From: Tachypleus tridentatus
Taxonomy: Eukaryota > Arthropoda > Merostomata > Xiphosura > Limulidae
NCBI RefSeq assembly: GCF_004210375.1
Contig: NC_134829.1
Location: 53,932,107 to 53,996,106 of the forward strand
Direction of reading: 5' to 3'
Length of the DNA: 64,000 nt
In this document: in pieces, positions 1 to 10,389 of the stretch
How positions within the stretch are numbered: the stretch's first letter is position 1
Layout: every line of letters starts with the position of its first letter
Translations under genes and position numbers: made by a program
Notes under the pieces: generated by a model
What the model was told of the DNA's origin: nothing
Database searches by the model: none
What the model saw: only the letters and a program-made list of their open reading frames with translations

Positions 1-3
1 AAG

Positions 4-275
4 ATCCCAAGTTCCAGGCAGTTAACGCGTTCGACTTGTAATCTAAGAGTCGCGGGTTCGAATCCCCGTCGCGCCAAACGTGCTCGCCCTTTCAGCTGTG
101 CGGGCGTTATGATGTTACAGTCAATCTCATTATTCGATGGTAAAAGAGGAGCCCAAGAGTTGGCGGTGGGTGGTGATGACTAGCTCCCTTCCCCTTAGTC
201 TTACACTGCTAAATTAGGGACGGCTAGCGCAGATAGCCCTTGTGTAGCTTTGCGCGAAATTCAGAACAAACAAAC
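4..275 (+). repeat. tRNA-Thr-like SINE (family 1)
   Basis: Diverged near-full copy. The tRNA-like head has a B-box (GGGTTCGAATCC). It is followed by the family body (TGGCGGTGGGTGGTGATGAC, then a CTGCTAAATTAGGGACGGC-type segment) and the tail GCGCGAAATTC with CAAA repeats. The head has lost the usual GGCCCGGCATGG start. Confidence 0.85.
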
Positions 276-430
276 CGAAGTTCCAATCTTCAGTCAGTAA
301 TGTGGGAAGGAAAAGTTAATTCATATCAATTTGTTAGTCAAATGAACCTCTTTAAGAAGTAGTATTTTGCTTGACTAAATGCTATTCTTTTAATTGAATG
401 TTATGTCTTGTTTCGAATTTCACGGAAAGC

Positions 431-582
431 TTGTTTGTTTTGGAATTTAGCACAAAGCTATCTGTAGGCAGCTAGTCATACCGCCAACTCTTGGGCTACT
501 CTTTTACCAACCGTAACACCCCACGGCTGAAAGGGCGAGCCGTGCGACGGGGAATCCCGCGAATTTTTGCACGCTTGCCATG
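431..582 (-). repeat. SINE family 1, internally deleted copy
   Basis: Reverse-strand copy starting with the family's TTTGTTTG tail and GCACAAAGCTA. The central body is shortened and the tRNA head is scrambled. It abuts a second reverse-strand copy. Confidence 0.75.
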
Positions 583-803
583 TAAGACTAGAGGGAAGGT
601 AGCAGTGTAATACTAGAGAAAAGGCAGCTAGTCATCATCACCCACCGCCAACTCTTGGGCTACTCTTTTACTAACGAACTGTGGGATTGACCGTCACATT
701 ATAACGCCCCCACGGCTGAAAGAGCGAGCATGTTTGGTGCGACGGGGACGCGAACCTAGAATTACGAGTCGAGTGCCTCAACCACCTGGCCATGCCGAGC
801 CTC
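583..803 (-). repeat. SINE family 1, tail-truncated copy
   Basis: Reverse-strand copy with body, GGCGAGCATGTTTGGTGCGAC-like junction and full tRNA head ending GGCCATGCCGAGCC. The 3' tail is missing, and a short segment around the CTAGAG motif is duplicated at the join with its neighbour. Confidence 0.8.
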
Positions 804-1276
804 GTTAAGCGGTAACCAAATTGATAACCAGATGAATTTTTGATCATCATTACCTGTACTGGAACAGATCGTCTGAAATAATGTTTTCTTTTTAAGCTTC
901 AGACTGTTCTTTGAATAGAAGTGTTAACTATTTGTAGTTCACAAAGTGCTAGCGGTGTTCTGTCCACCACAAGTATCTTCAATTTATGTTTTTGTCGTTA
1001 CTTTTGTGTTTGAGTCACTGCTTTTGTGTTTCTGATTGATATTAGTGAATTTTGTATTTTTACGTCACTGCTTTCTGGATTTGTTTGCTACGTCAGTACT
1101 TTATTTCTGTGTCGTGTATTTCTTGTTCTATGTGTATGAAGTTGTAACATTTCTGTACTTTGTGTCACGTCACTGCTTTTGTTATTTACGCTCAAACATG
1201 CTGAAACACGGCCAAGTAAAACGTATGGAAAATGTCGTACTCTGGAGAGTGATTGACATATTTTAAAAACAATTTA
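804..1276. other. no gene seen
   Basis: T-rich stretch with a loosely repeated GTCACTGCTTTTGT motif. The open frame at 1036-1266 is hydrophobic low complexity without other support. Confidence 0.5.
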
Positions 1277-1683
1277 TTGGGTTGAGGAATAATTCGTGAG
1301 CGTTTTTTCAAGTTAAAAAAAATATTCATAAATGAAACGCTTTCGCAAAATATTTCATGTCATTTGGTAGATAATTTTTTGCTCTATTAGATGGTGTGTT
1401 TGATTTAAATATGTCTTTAATTTTTGCTTTCATTTTCAGCTCATTAAATGGAATGTCAAGTGGACAAAATCGAGCATTTTCGATACCACCTGCTTTTCGC
1501 ATTTAATTTCTTGCAATTTCGTTTAAAACAATGCATACTATATACCTAGGTATTACATGAAATAAAGTATCATAATAAATGTTTTGGGTGTAATGTGTTC
1601 ATGCATTGAAGTATTGTATAGTCTTGCATGTAATGCTTGAATGAAATTATTTAAAAACGCTCACGAATTATTCCTCAACCTAA
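1277..1683. mobile_element. mariner-type MITE with TA target duplication
   Basis: Two 31-bp terminal inverted repeats differ at one base: TTGGGTTGAGGAATAATTCG... on the left and TTAGGTTGAGGAATAATTCG... read inward from the right. They bound 407 bp with no transposase. TA dinucleotides flank both ends (1275-1276 and 1684-1685). The TTAGGTTG start resembles mariner irritans/mellifera-type termini, so this is probably a non-autonomous mariner derivative. Confidence 0.85.
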
Positions 1684-1685
1684 TA

Positions 1686-2300
1686 TTTTATATCATAAAA
1701 TATACGGTTCACAACAAACAGTAATACGCATACTACTTATCAAGAAGTAACTGAAATATATATTTGTAAGCAAAAGTGTTTTATTTTTCTTCAGAAACAA
1801 ACGACTGATATAATATTTGCTGTAACAAAAACAAATGTTGTTATAACACTTCATATAAATTCATCAACTGATCCCAAAACACAAAACAACTGAAACAAAG
1901 CAATAGGATGGAGATACAAAATCTTGACATCTGGAATTAGTTACAAATGGCAAAAAATATACAGTAACGTTACTGTTACAGCTGGAACAAACCCCAGTTA
2001 CACTATTCATGATTAACGCCCTACCAACTTTCTGATGAGAAGAAATTTGTTTTTCTGTGAAGGAAAACCTGAAACGTAAGAGAAAATAATATAAAAAGCT
2101 GTAAAACTACTGTTAATCAAGTTACAAATTACACTTTGTAATTACTTCCAAACATTCAAATTAAATGTCAAATTATTGGGAAGCTTACAACTTCTCTTGT
2201 GTGATGACAGAGGCGATTTCACTCCGAAGTGAAAAAGAAACAGACATATTTTCGTTCAATATGAAATACTGTCATATTTTTAAATCTTTAGTGACACTAA
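1686..2300. other. no gene seen
   Basis: AT-rich sequence 3' of the first glycine-rich gene. No coding, RNA or repeat signal recognised. Confidence 0.5.
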
Positions 2301-2301
2301 C

Positions 2302-2308
2302 CTTTATT
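2302..2308 (-). promoter_or_regulatory. poly(A) signal of first glycine-rich gene
   Basis: AATAAA on the minus strand, directly after the ancestral TGA stop at 2313-2315. It shows that the original transcript ran through the decayed tail. Confidence 0.6.
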
Positions 2309-2312
2309 TATT

Positions 2313-2787
2313 TCAATCTCCACCATATCCTCCCATAAAACTTCCACTTCCTCTATAACCACCACCTCTGACACTTCTTACTCCAATACCGCCGTATCCG
2401 ATTGATACAGTTCCACCACCATGTCCACCATGTCCATCTACTATCCTTCCATCACCATGTCCTCCTGCTATCCTTCCACCTCTATGTCCTCCTGCTATCC
2501 CTCCACCACCATGTCCACCTAATACTGCTCCTCCACCATATCCACTTAATACTGCTCCTCCACCATGTCGCCTATTACTGCAATATTTCCACTATGTCGC
2601 CTATTACTGCCTCCTCCACCATGTCGCTTCAATACTGCTCCTCCACCGTGATCACCTATTACAATCCTCTGCTATGTCCACCTAATACTGCTCATCCACC
2701 GTGATCACCTATTACTGTCCTCCACCGTGATCACCTAATACTGCTCATCCACCGTATCCACCTGCGCCTGCTCCGGGTTAGCTGGGT
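2313..2787 (-). pseudogene. decayed 3' half of glycine-rich gene
   Basis: On the minus strand this stretch still reads as Gly-rich codons in pieces, with repeated units such as GGGAVLGGHGGGG, then GTVSIGYGGIG, and a final GSFMGGYGGD before TGA and AATAAA. The end resembles the ...D-stop ends of the two intact paralogues. However, the frame is broken by several stops and frame changes between about 2560 and 2788, so it is not read as one frame with the upstream part. I infer it is the eroded C-terminal half of the gene that starts at 5899. Confidence 0.6.
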
Positions 2788-5700
2788 TTATGGGATAGTT
2801 AGTAATGCTAGAGCATCTATACGTCTTCCAAATCCGCCATCAATTCCTCCTACACCACCTACAAATCCCCTCCCACCAGTTCCGCCTATACCGCCAACGA
2901 ATCCGATACCAGTTCCTCTTACACCACCTACAACTCCTCTACCAAATCCTCCTACACCACCTACAAGTCCCTTACCAGTTCCTCCTACACCGCCTACAAA
3001 ACCGCTTCCAGTTCTTCCTACGCCACCCACAAATCCTCCTTTACCACCATCTCCATATCCTCCTTTACCAGCACTTCCATACCCTCCTTTACCACCACTT
3101 TCATATCCTCCTTTACCAGAGCCACCATAACCTCCTTTGCCACCACCTCCAATTCCTCCTTTGACACCACTAACATATCCAGAAGCCCCAGTCTTGAGAT
3201 CTTTAGAGCCAGTAGTCTTTACTTCTTCGTCACCGGTTACTACATAGAGCAGAAGATTGAAGCATATCACAATAAAGATCTGAAAATTCAGAAACAGAAC
3301 CACGTGACTTAGGTGTAGAAACAAATATGCTTTTACTTAGTTCTAAATGTATTTTCCATAGCAGTTGGAATGTAACACCACCACCAACGTAGTATGTCCA
3401 TAAGCTGTATGGAAAAGTGTTTACTATGAATAACAGGAGCTAAGACTAACTGTCAGTAACACAAAATGTATCCCTTTAGTAACATACTGTTACTGTAAGA
3501 TAATTCTTTCTATATATACTCTTCAAAAAAAAGAAACGCAAAAGGCAAAATTTGAGACAAATTGTTAACAAGTTTATTCCTGGTTGTTCTGTATGACATG
3601 TGTGAAACTTTGCACATTCACTGCTGAACATCCAAAGTCTGCAAAGGCGAAGTCCACGCTCACTAGTTGAAGTTTAACGTCACTCAACGTCAATAACGAG
3701 TATGCCCCCCGTGAGCATCAATAACTGCTTGGCATCTCCTGCCCATGGAAGCGATGAGATGACGAATCACATCCTGTGGAATGGTAGTCCACTCAGCCTG
3801 CAAAGCTGCTGCAAGCTGAGGTAGAATCCGCGGTTGAAGTTGTCGCCGTCGAAGACGTCGGTCCAACTAGTCCCAAAGATGTTTGATGGGGTTTAAATCT
3901 GGTGATCTGGAGGGCCAGGGAAGAACGTTGATGCTGTGGTGTCTCAAGAAGACAGTGGTGAGTCGGACTGTGTGAGGACGGGCGTTGTCATGTTGAAAAA
4001 CGTAAAACGTCGGGTTTAAATCTGGTAATCTGGAAGACCAGGGAAGAACATTGATGCTGTGGTGTCTCAAGAAGACAGTGGTGAGTCGGACTGTGTGAGG
4101 ACGGGCGTTGTCATGTTGAAAAACGTCGTTGACGTTCACCATGATGGGTTGCACATGGGGCCTAAGAATCTCGTAGACGGTTGCGTACGGTCTGATCGGA
4201 AATCCTACGCAGCCCTGGTATGGTTGAGGCAGTAAACGTCGCAGAGGTGGTCCTATCCCGAAGGTGACGTAACCGGATGTAGCGATCTTGTGCGGGCGTG
4301 GTCACACGAGGTCTGCCAGATCGTGGACGGTCACGAGTTGATTTATGTTGTTGGTGACGATTTCATAGCCTTGGTGCTTGGGTGGACATTCACAGCTCTG
4401 GCAACATCTGATCGAGATTCGCCTATTTCCAGGCGACCAATGGCGTTGTTGCGTTGTGCTTCAGTGAGTCTTGGCGTAACTGTATTGCGTGTCGGTGACT
4501 TAACACTGAGCTATGGAAACCGAGAACCCGTCACTTTTATAGGGATTTTATACATGTTGCACTTGGAGAACATGCAGATCTCTCAAACAAATTTATTGGA
4601 CACGCATGCGTTTTGGCGAAAAATCCGATGTTTTCCTCCGTTTTCAAAGTGCACAACTTTTATTGTCATTTTGGTCTGACAATCAGTGCCTTAACACGTG
4701 TAACATTACATACTCTGAGTTTGTAACGTTATTACATATATTTCTCTTTAAAATAACAAAAATATCCCTTTTGCGTTTCTTTTTTTTGAAGAGCGTAATT
4801 GAAATACCTTAAGTAACACAACGCCAGCGTCACCACACAAAACTATGGGAAATAATAATTGTCCTCACACAAATATTTATATCTTATATTGTTTATATAA
4901 AAATTCGAAAACTAGTAAAACAGTAGCGTTAATATTTTTATTAAAATACAAACAAATACAGTGGTCTAATCACGTACATATTTTTAGAACTTATGATTCC
5001 AATGTATTTTATTTTTGTTTATAGCTCATTTCTACAAAGAAGTATAGATAGCCGAAAGTTTGGTCTATCTGTTGAAACCTTCTTGGAGGTTCTTTAAGAC
5101 ATTCACATAAAGAACCGTTGCCTTCTTATAAAATCTTTAATTTTGAATATTAACAAGAAGTCTCAAATATGATCACTTCACGATGGACTATCGATTGTGA
5201 TCAGTTGCTCAATACACGATGAACTACCAATTACCATCATCTGATGATTTCACGGTAGTCTACCGATTACCATCAACTAATCATTTCAGAGTGGACTACC
5301 GATTACCATCAGTTGATTAATACACGGTGGACTACCAATTACCATCATCTGATCATTTCACGGTAGTCTACCGATTACCATCAACTAATCATTTCAGAGT
5401 GGACTACCGATTACCATCAGTTGATTAATACACGGTGGACTACCAATTACCATCATCTGATCATTTCACGGTAGTCTACCGATTACCATCAACTAATCAT
5501 TTCAGAGTGGACTACCGAATACCATCAGTTGATCAATACACGGTGGACTATCGATTACCATCAACTGATCATTCCACGGTGGTCTATCGATTACCATCAA
5601 TTGATCATTTTACTGTAGACTAACAATTACCATCAATATTTTGCCTGTTATACATAATGAAATTACCCAAACTAATCATTACAAAACACACGATGCGAAG

Positions 5701-5899
5701 TTTCAGGATGCTAGTTCAAAATTGAAATTCAAACTAATTCATATCAGTAAAAGTTTTCAAAGACGCTCTGTTTCAGCGTGTATTTCGCATGATTAGTTAT
5801 AAAGTAATTATGTATATATATAACAGAAGTGTGAGTCCTTTCTGTATCAACAAGAATACAAACACAAGATACAAACATCAACAGGAAACGTACCTTCAT
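2788..5899 (-). CDS. secreted glycine-rich protein A, two exons
   Basis: Coding exons are 5894-5899 (ATG AAG) and 2788-3279, joined by a 2.6-kb phase-0 intron (donor GTACGT, acceptor TTTTCAG), giving 165 aa. The start was chosen because joining MK to IFIVICFNLLLYVVTG makes a textbook signal peptide with likely cleavage near residue 18. The mature part starts acidic (DEEV), has KDLKTGASGY matching the linker of the paralogues, then repeats of GGxGKGGYG and GGVGGTGxGFV. It ends ALALLTIP at a stop, exactly where the paralogues continue LAIPI and a second Gly-rich half. The intron contains a Tc1 element and a 36-bp minisatellite. Role unknown: structural (cuticle or adhesive) or antimicrobial Gly-rich protein are both plausible. 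It may be a shortened gene or a pseudogene. Confidence 0.7.
3517..4795 (-). mobile_element. Tc1-like DNA transposon, degenerate
   Basis: Terminal inverted repeats CTCTTCAAAAAAAAGAAACG... at both ends, flanked by TA (3515-3516 and 4796-4797), bound about 1.28 kb. The minus strand holds a Tc1 DDE transposase remnant: the block with QHDNARPHTVRLTT, SPDLNPIKHLWD at 3867-4154 contains catalytic-domain residues (second D in QHDNARPH, third acidic region SPDLNPI). This block is duplicated in frame with a 123-bp period. The upstream transposase part (4155-4530) survives only in pieces, so the copy is inactive. It sits inside the intron of glycine-rich gene A. Confidence 0.85.
5182..5636. repeat. 36-bp minisatellite, about 12.6 copies
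   Basis: Tandem 36-bp units of the type ATTACCATCAACTGATCATT followed by TCACGGTGGACTACCG, arranged partly as a 108-bp three-unit higher-order repeat. As 36 is a multiple of three, one plus-strand frame reads a 12-residue repeat (YRLPSTDHFTVD) over 5435-5623, but upstream units carry TAA in that frame. It lies in the intron of gene A. Confidence 0.9.
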
Positions 5900-5947
5900 G
5901 GTTCTTCGAGTAAATCTGGTCTCTATTTCAAAAGATTGGACCCCTCA

Positions 5948-5955
5948 TATTTATA
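5948..5955 (-). promoter_or_regulatory. TATA box of glycine-rich gene A
   Basis: TATAAATA on the minus strand, 48 bases before the ATG at 5899. The same octamer stands 42-60 bases before the other two family start codons. Confidence 0.75.
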
Positions 5956-5959
5956 CTTG

Positions 5960-6490
5960 GCTGTACAGTTTGCCCTTACAAATATACTCGTATACTAGCA
6001 GTTCATAATAGAGACGCGGACAAGAAACGATTCCTGGTTCTCATAAGTTACTGAACTAGATTCTCTGGCTATCATGACCCTTAGTTAATCCAGGATATCT
6101 TTATAAGCAACTAAAACCACAACAAACATAGCAAATGAGTAATACACTAGACATACTTGTTTCCATGTCACTTATGTGATATATGGAGCTGATGAAGTGA
6201 ACAGGAAAGGTCGCTAACCCTAATATATATATATATATATATTACATCTTTTACGACTAGAAGGTATATTTTGTGCAGATGACAACGAGAAAATAATGCT
6301 TCTTAAAATAAACATCGAATGTCACAGATATTACTTTAAATTATCCTTTGTTTATTGGCTCCTTTCAATTGAAAAACTGAGTTGTTCTTGTTTAAATATG
6401 AATGAAAGAGTTGTTTATAACATATATAATCGGTCTATTTAATTATCTGCATACTTTCCTTGTGCTGGATTTCAATAAAGAATGAAATTG
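5960..6490. other. no gene seen; (TA)n microsatellite
   Basis: AT-rich spacer upstream of gene A. A (TA)n run at about 6221-6242 is the only structured feature. Confidence 0.5.
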
Positions 6491-6493
6491 AAT

Positions 6494-6602
6494 AATTTAG
6501 CAGTGTAATACTAGAAGGAACGCAGCTAGTCATCACCACCCACCGCCAACTCTTGGGCTACTCTTTTACCAATGAATAGTGGGATCGACCGTCACATTAT
6601 TT
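6494..6602 (-). repeat. SINE family 1 fragment
   Basis: Reverse-strand body fragment from the TTTAGCAGTGTAA segment to CCGTCACATTAT. Head and tail are absent. Confidence 0.75.
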
Positions 6603-6614
6603 ATTAAAGTGAAA

Positions 6615-6882
6615 GGCCCGGCATGGCCAAGCGTGTTAAGGCGTGCGACTCGTAATCTGAGGGTCGCGGGTTCGCATCCCGGTCGCACCAAACATGCTCG
6701 CCCTTTCAGCCGTGGGGGCGTTAAAATGTGACGGTCAATCCCCCTATTCGTTGATAAAAGAGTAGCCTGAGAGTTGGTGGTGGGTGGTGATGACTAGCTG
6801 CCTTCTCTCTAGTCTTACATTGCTAAATTAGGGATGGCTAGCACAGATAGCCCACGAGTAGCTTTGTGCGAAATTCCAAACA
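6615..6882 (+). repeat. SINE family 1, full length with 12-bp TSD
   Basis: Complete copy from GGCCCGGCATGGCCAAGC to GTGCGAAATTCCAAACA. It is flanked by the perfect direct repeat ATTAAAGTGAAA at 6603-6614 and 6883-6894. The head keeps Thr-type anticodon loop CTCGTAA (CGT) and a B-box. Confidence 0.93.
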
Positions 6883-7017
6883 ATTAAAGTGAAAAATAAA
6901 ATCTATTTTTAATATGTTGAAAATAAATCTCATGTTTTAATAGATTATTGGCAAAATAAATGTATATTTTAATAGATTTAAAAACAAAATGTAGTTTTAC
7001 TAAAGTTCTTTGATAAG

Positions 7018-7110
7018 TTTACGGACTTACAGTGCTAAAATCCAAGATTCGATACCCGCGGTTGACACTGCAAGTAGCTTACTGTGCTTTTCTCTACAAC
7101 ACCCAACATG
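7018..7110 (+). repeat. SINE family 3 fragment
   Basis: Partial tRNA-like head (TTTACGGACTTACAGTGCTAAAAT, then GATTCGATACCCGCGGTTGA) with a short diverged tail GTAGCTTACTGTGC. Confidence 0.5.
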
Positions 7111-7204
7111 GCTTGTTTCAAATTTCAAAAAGTTTTGTTCATTTTAACCATCTGTATTTTCTTGCCAGACTTGTGACGTAAACATTCTAGAAACATCAAC
7201 AGAG

Positions 7205-7455
7205 GGCCCGGCATGGTTAGGTATATAAAGCATTCGACTCGTAATCTGAGGGTTGAGGGTTCGAATCCCGGTCGCAACAAACATGCCGTGGGGGCGTTAT
7301 AATGTTACTGTTAATCCCACTATTCGTTGGTAAAAGAGTAGCCCAAGAGTTGGCGGTGGGTGGTGATGACTAGCTGCCTTTCCTCTAGCCTTACACTGCT
7401 AAATTAAAGACGGATAGCGCAGATAGCCCTCGTGTAGCTTTGCGCGAAATTCAAA
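7205..7455 (+). repeat. SINE family 1, full length
   Basis: GGCCCGGCATGG head with CTCGTAATCTGAGGGT, shortened junction after the tRNA part, complete body and GCGCGAAATTC end. Confidence 0.9.
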
Positions 7456-7459
7456 ATAT

Positions 7460-8590
7460 ACAATCGACGTGTGTACAATTACCTCAAGTAACCAAAAACA
7501 TTTAATTTTTTTATGGCAAAATCTCTCACACGTTCAGATCAGGTAAAATGTCATACAATTATATTACACAATTCGGTCACACCTCTGTCTATATCTTTTG
7601 TATTTTAAGCTTTCGAAAAATAAGTCAATTGTTATCACTCTCGCTTTTATGCTTATTAGAAGACCCATACGTAACGTAATAAGGTACATATATGTCATAT
7701 CATTTAAACTGACCGTATGACTGCTCTCGGGCTTTAATATGTACCATTTATATTATTTTTCAGGTCCAAAGACCGTATATTTTCTTACTTGGTATGTGTT
7801 ATTATAGAAACAATTTCAAACGGTAATAATATAAGGTATATATCATTAACTTCCTCAACCAAAGAAAATTACCACAATTGAGTGTATTATTCGTAACAAA
7901 AGAAACAAAATACTCAGCACACATATTTTCATATATTTACATTATTACTGGTAACATTACGAGTCGACTAACATCCTCTGTTCCTTGTTGTCCAGTTAAA
8001 CCGGTTCTTGTAGAGAATGCAAACAACGTGATATTTTTTTAGTTGCTGTATTTTTTCCACATACGCATCTCTTTTCGTGTTTTTCACTTGATCTAAGATT
8101 ACTGAAAAGATAAAATAATAGTATGTATGTTCTTGTGTGTGTGTTTATAACCTGTAGCTCAGAACACGAGAATAATTAACCACGAATAGAAAACAAAATA
8201 AATTAATAATTAAATACACTGTTTAATCGGGTTAGTCTAATTAAAAACTAGATAAAGAAAGGCGATTAACGATTTGAAAAATACGAAAACGAAACAAAAT
8301 CTTAAGAGGATGAAATATTTTTTGTCCCATTATTGAAATAGAATGAGGCTGTCTCACGATCACGCTTTATTATGCCAATGAACTTCACGTGTTACAACTC
8401 TTGTCTTCACACCTTCCAAAAAGCGGTTCCTGACGCATCAGTTTTTCTCCCTATTTTGGTATCCATGAGCTATTTTTAAACAAAGTAAAATCCTTTTAAA
8501 GGTTCATAAGCATACAACATCGGATAACTGAAGCTGTCCTAATTGAATGTTCTAGATATCTGGATTTTTTGTTTTACGAAGTCATGAAAC
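7460..8590. other. no gene seen
   Basis: AT-rich upstream region of glycine-rich gene B. No repeat or coding signal recognised up to its TATA box. Confidence 0.5.
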
Positions 8591-8593
8591 AAG

Positions 8594-8601
8594 TATAAAT
8601 A
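8594..8601 (+). promoter_or_regulatory. TATA box of glycine-rich gene B
   Basis: TATAAATA, 57 bases before the ATG at 8659, in the same relative place as in the two paralogues. Confidence 0.8.
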
Positions 8602-8658
8602 CGAGCTTCTGCTAAGTTGTTTAATACATCCAACAGTGGCTACTTCCGATACGAAACT

Positions 8659-10314
8659 ATGATTCGCAACAAGGTAAGCCTAAACACCTTCGTCTTTAAC
8701 ACCTTGGTTTAGCATATGACTTAGGTAAAAATACACTTTGTAAATTTTGTTCACTTGTTTATCTTGTAATGTTCAAGTTACCCTGTAAAATACTTATTTC
8801 AAATTAAACATAGACAAAGAGGTAAGATAACCACAATTACTTAGAAATGTTCCTGTGCAATGTTTTCTTTGAAATTAACGCGGTAAGAGAATTTAGATAA
8901 AATAATTTACATTTGAGAAACAAATATGTAACTTTTAACTATCTGATATATATATATCACTGTTAACTATTTAGCTAGACATGATGATTTATTTATCCTT
9001 CTATTTAACTTGTAAACTTAGAAGTTATGTTCACATTTTTGGTCTCTTGTTTCTTTAACATTAATCGAACTTACCCATTACGCTCACTCACTCTAGACGC
9101 AATAAATATCAGTGTTCTATTTATGTTTTGTAATAAGCAGCAATAATATTGTAATAATATTGATGTGTAAAATGTGTTAATAAATGTGTAGTTGAAATCT
9201 TATCCCTATTTAGTGTGACGATTTGTGACTTTTACTATTTTAAATATCAAAGAAACGGTATGTATAGACAAAATAATACCTGGTATGTATAGACAAAATA
9301 ATAAGTGGTATGTATAGACAAAATAATACCTTTTATTTTCATTGCTATGTGGCCCGGCATGGCCAGATGGATAAGGCACTCGACTCGTAACCTGTGGGTC
9401 GCGGGTTTGAATCTCTGTTTCACCAAACATGCTCGCCCTTTCATCCGTGGGGGCGTTATAATGTGACGGTCAGTCCCACCAACCTTGGGGAAAAAAGTAG
9501 CCCAAGTGTTGGCGGTGGGTGGTCATGACTAGCTGACTTTTCTCTAGTCTTACACTGCCAAATGAGGGACGGCTAGCGCAGATAGCCCTTGTGTAGCTTT
9601 GCCCGAAATTCAAACCAACCTTTTCCATCACTGTGAAAATGAATTTGGATGTTTAAATATTAAATAACATAATAGTTTATTTTATTCACGACAATGTTAA
9701 ATTTTGCTTTACAGGTTTTAGTTTGGCTATGTCTGAGTCTCCTTCTATCAGGAGTGGTTAGCAAAGAAGAGGACGCCATTTCTGATGACACTCAGGACCT
9801 CAGAGCTGACGCTACCGGATACGGGGGTGGTGGTGGAGGATATGGTGGAGGTGGTGGAGGTGGTGGAGGTTATGGAGGAGGTGGTTTTGGAGGATTTGGA
9901 GGTAGTGTGGGTGGATTTGGAGGTGGTGTAGGTGGATTTGGTGGTGGTATTGGAGCAACAGTTCTTGCCATTCCTATCAGTCTGTCGTCAGTAGGAGGTG
10001 GATTTGGCGGTGGATATGGTGGAATAGGAGGTGGCGGACTTGGACTTGGTGGTGCAATAGGAGGTGGTGGATATGGTGGTGGTGGATATGGTGGCGGTGG
10101 ATATGGTGGCGGTGGATTTGGTGGTGGTGGATACGGTGGCGGTGGATTTGGAGGTGGTGGATATGGTGGTGGTGGACTTGGAGGCGGAGGTATCATTACT
10201 CTACGACTATCCTCTGTAAATGTTGGCGGTCTTGGTGGTGGACTTGGCGGAGGCGGATTTGGAAGAGGTGGTGGAAAAGGTGGATATGGAGGAGGTTCAA
10301 TTTGGTGGGATTAA
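8659..10314 (+). CDS. secreted glycine-rich protein B, two exons
   Basis: Coding exons 8659-8673 (ATG ATT CGC AAC AAG, then donor GTAAGC) and 9715-10314 (after TTTACAG), intron phase 0, total 204 aa. The join creates the signal peptide MIRNK + VLVWLCLSLLLSGVVS, which neither exon encodes alone. Residues 22-37 are acidic (KEEDAISDDTQDLRAD), followed by ATGYGG and Gly/Tyr/Phe repeats (YGGGG, FGGGG). A hydrophobic segment VLAIPISLSS lies at about 88-97, a second one IITLRLSSVNV at about 165-175, and the protein ends GSIWWD. Both hydrophobic segments are also present in protein C, so they are likely functional. Similar Gly-rich secreted proteins occur in arthropod cuticle and as spider acanthoscurrin-type antimicrobial peptides; function here is not determined. 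Confidence 0.88.
9257..9330. repeat. 25-bp tandem repeat, 3 copies
   Basis: Three units of GGTATGTATAGACAAAATAA plus ~5 bases, 25-bp period, inside the intron of gene B. Confidence 0.9.
9351..9614 (+). repeat. SINE family 1 in the intron of gene B
   Basis: Full copy from GGCCCGGCATGGCCAG to the CCCGAAATTC end, about 100 bases before the acceptor of exon 2. Confidence 0.92.
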
Positions 10315-10377
10315 TGGTTGGTATTTTAGGCTCACTTTAGCTTTTCATATTCGTTCTTTCATACTTTTAACCTGCTG

Positions 10378-10383
10378 AATAAA
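10378..10383 (+). promoter_or_regulatory. poly(A) signal of glycine-rich gene B
   Basis: AATAAA 64 bases after the TAA stop at 10312-10314. Confidence 0.75.
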
Positions 10384-10389
10384 TGAAGT

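Noticed and set aside
1036-1266. hydrophobic 76-codon frame
   Set aside because: T-rich, loosely repetitive sequence without an ATG start or flanking signals.
2402-2704. histidine/leucine-rich plus-strand frame
   Set aside because: It is the complement of the decayed Gly-rich tail of gene A. Low complexity, no independent support.
9870-10196. proline-rich minus-strand frame
   Set aside because: It is the antisense shadow of the glycine-rich exon of gene B. The plus strand has the signal peptide and splice sites.
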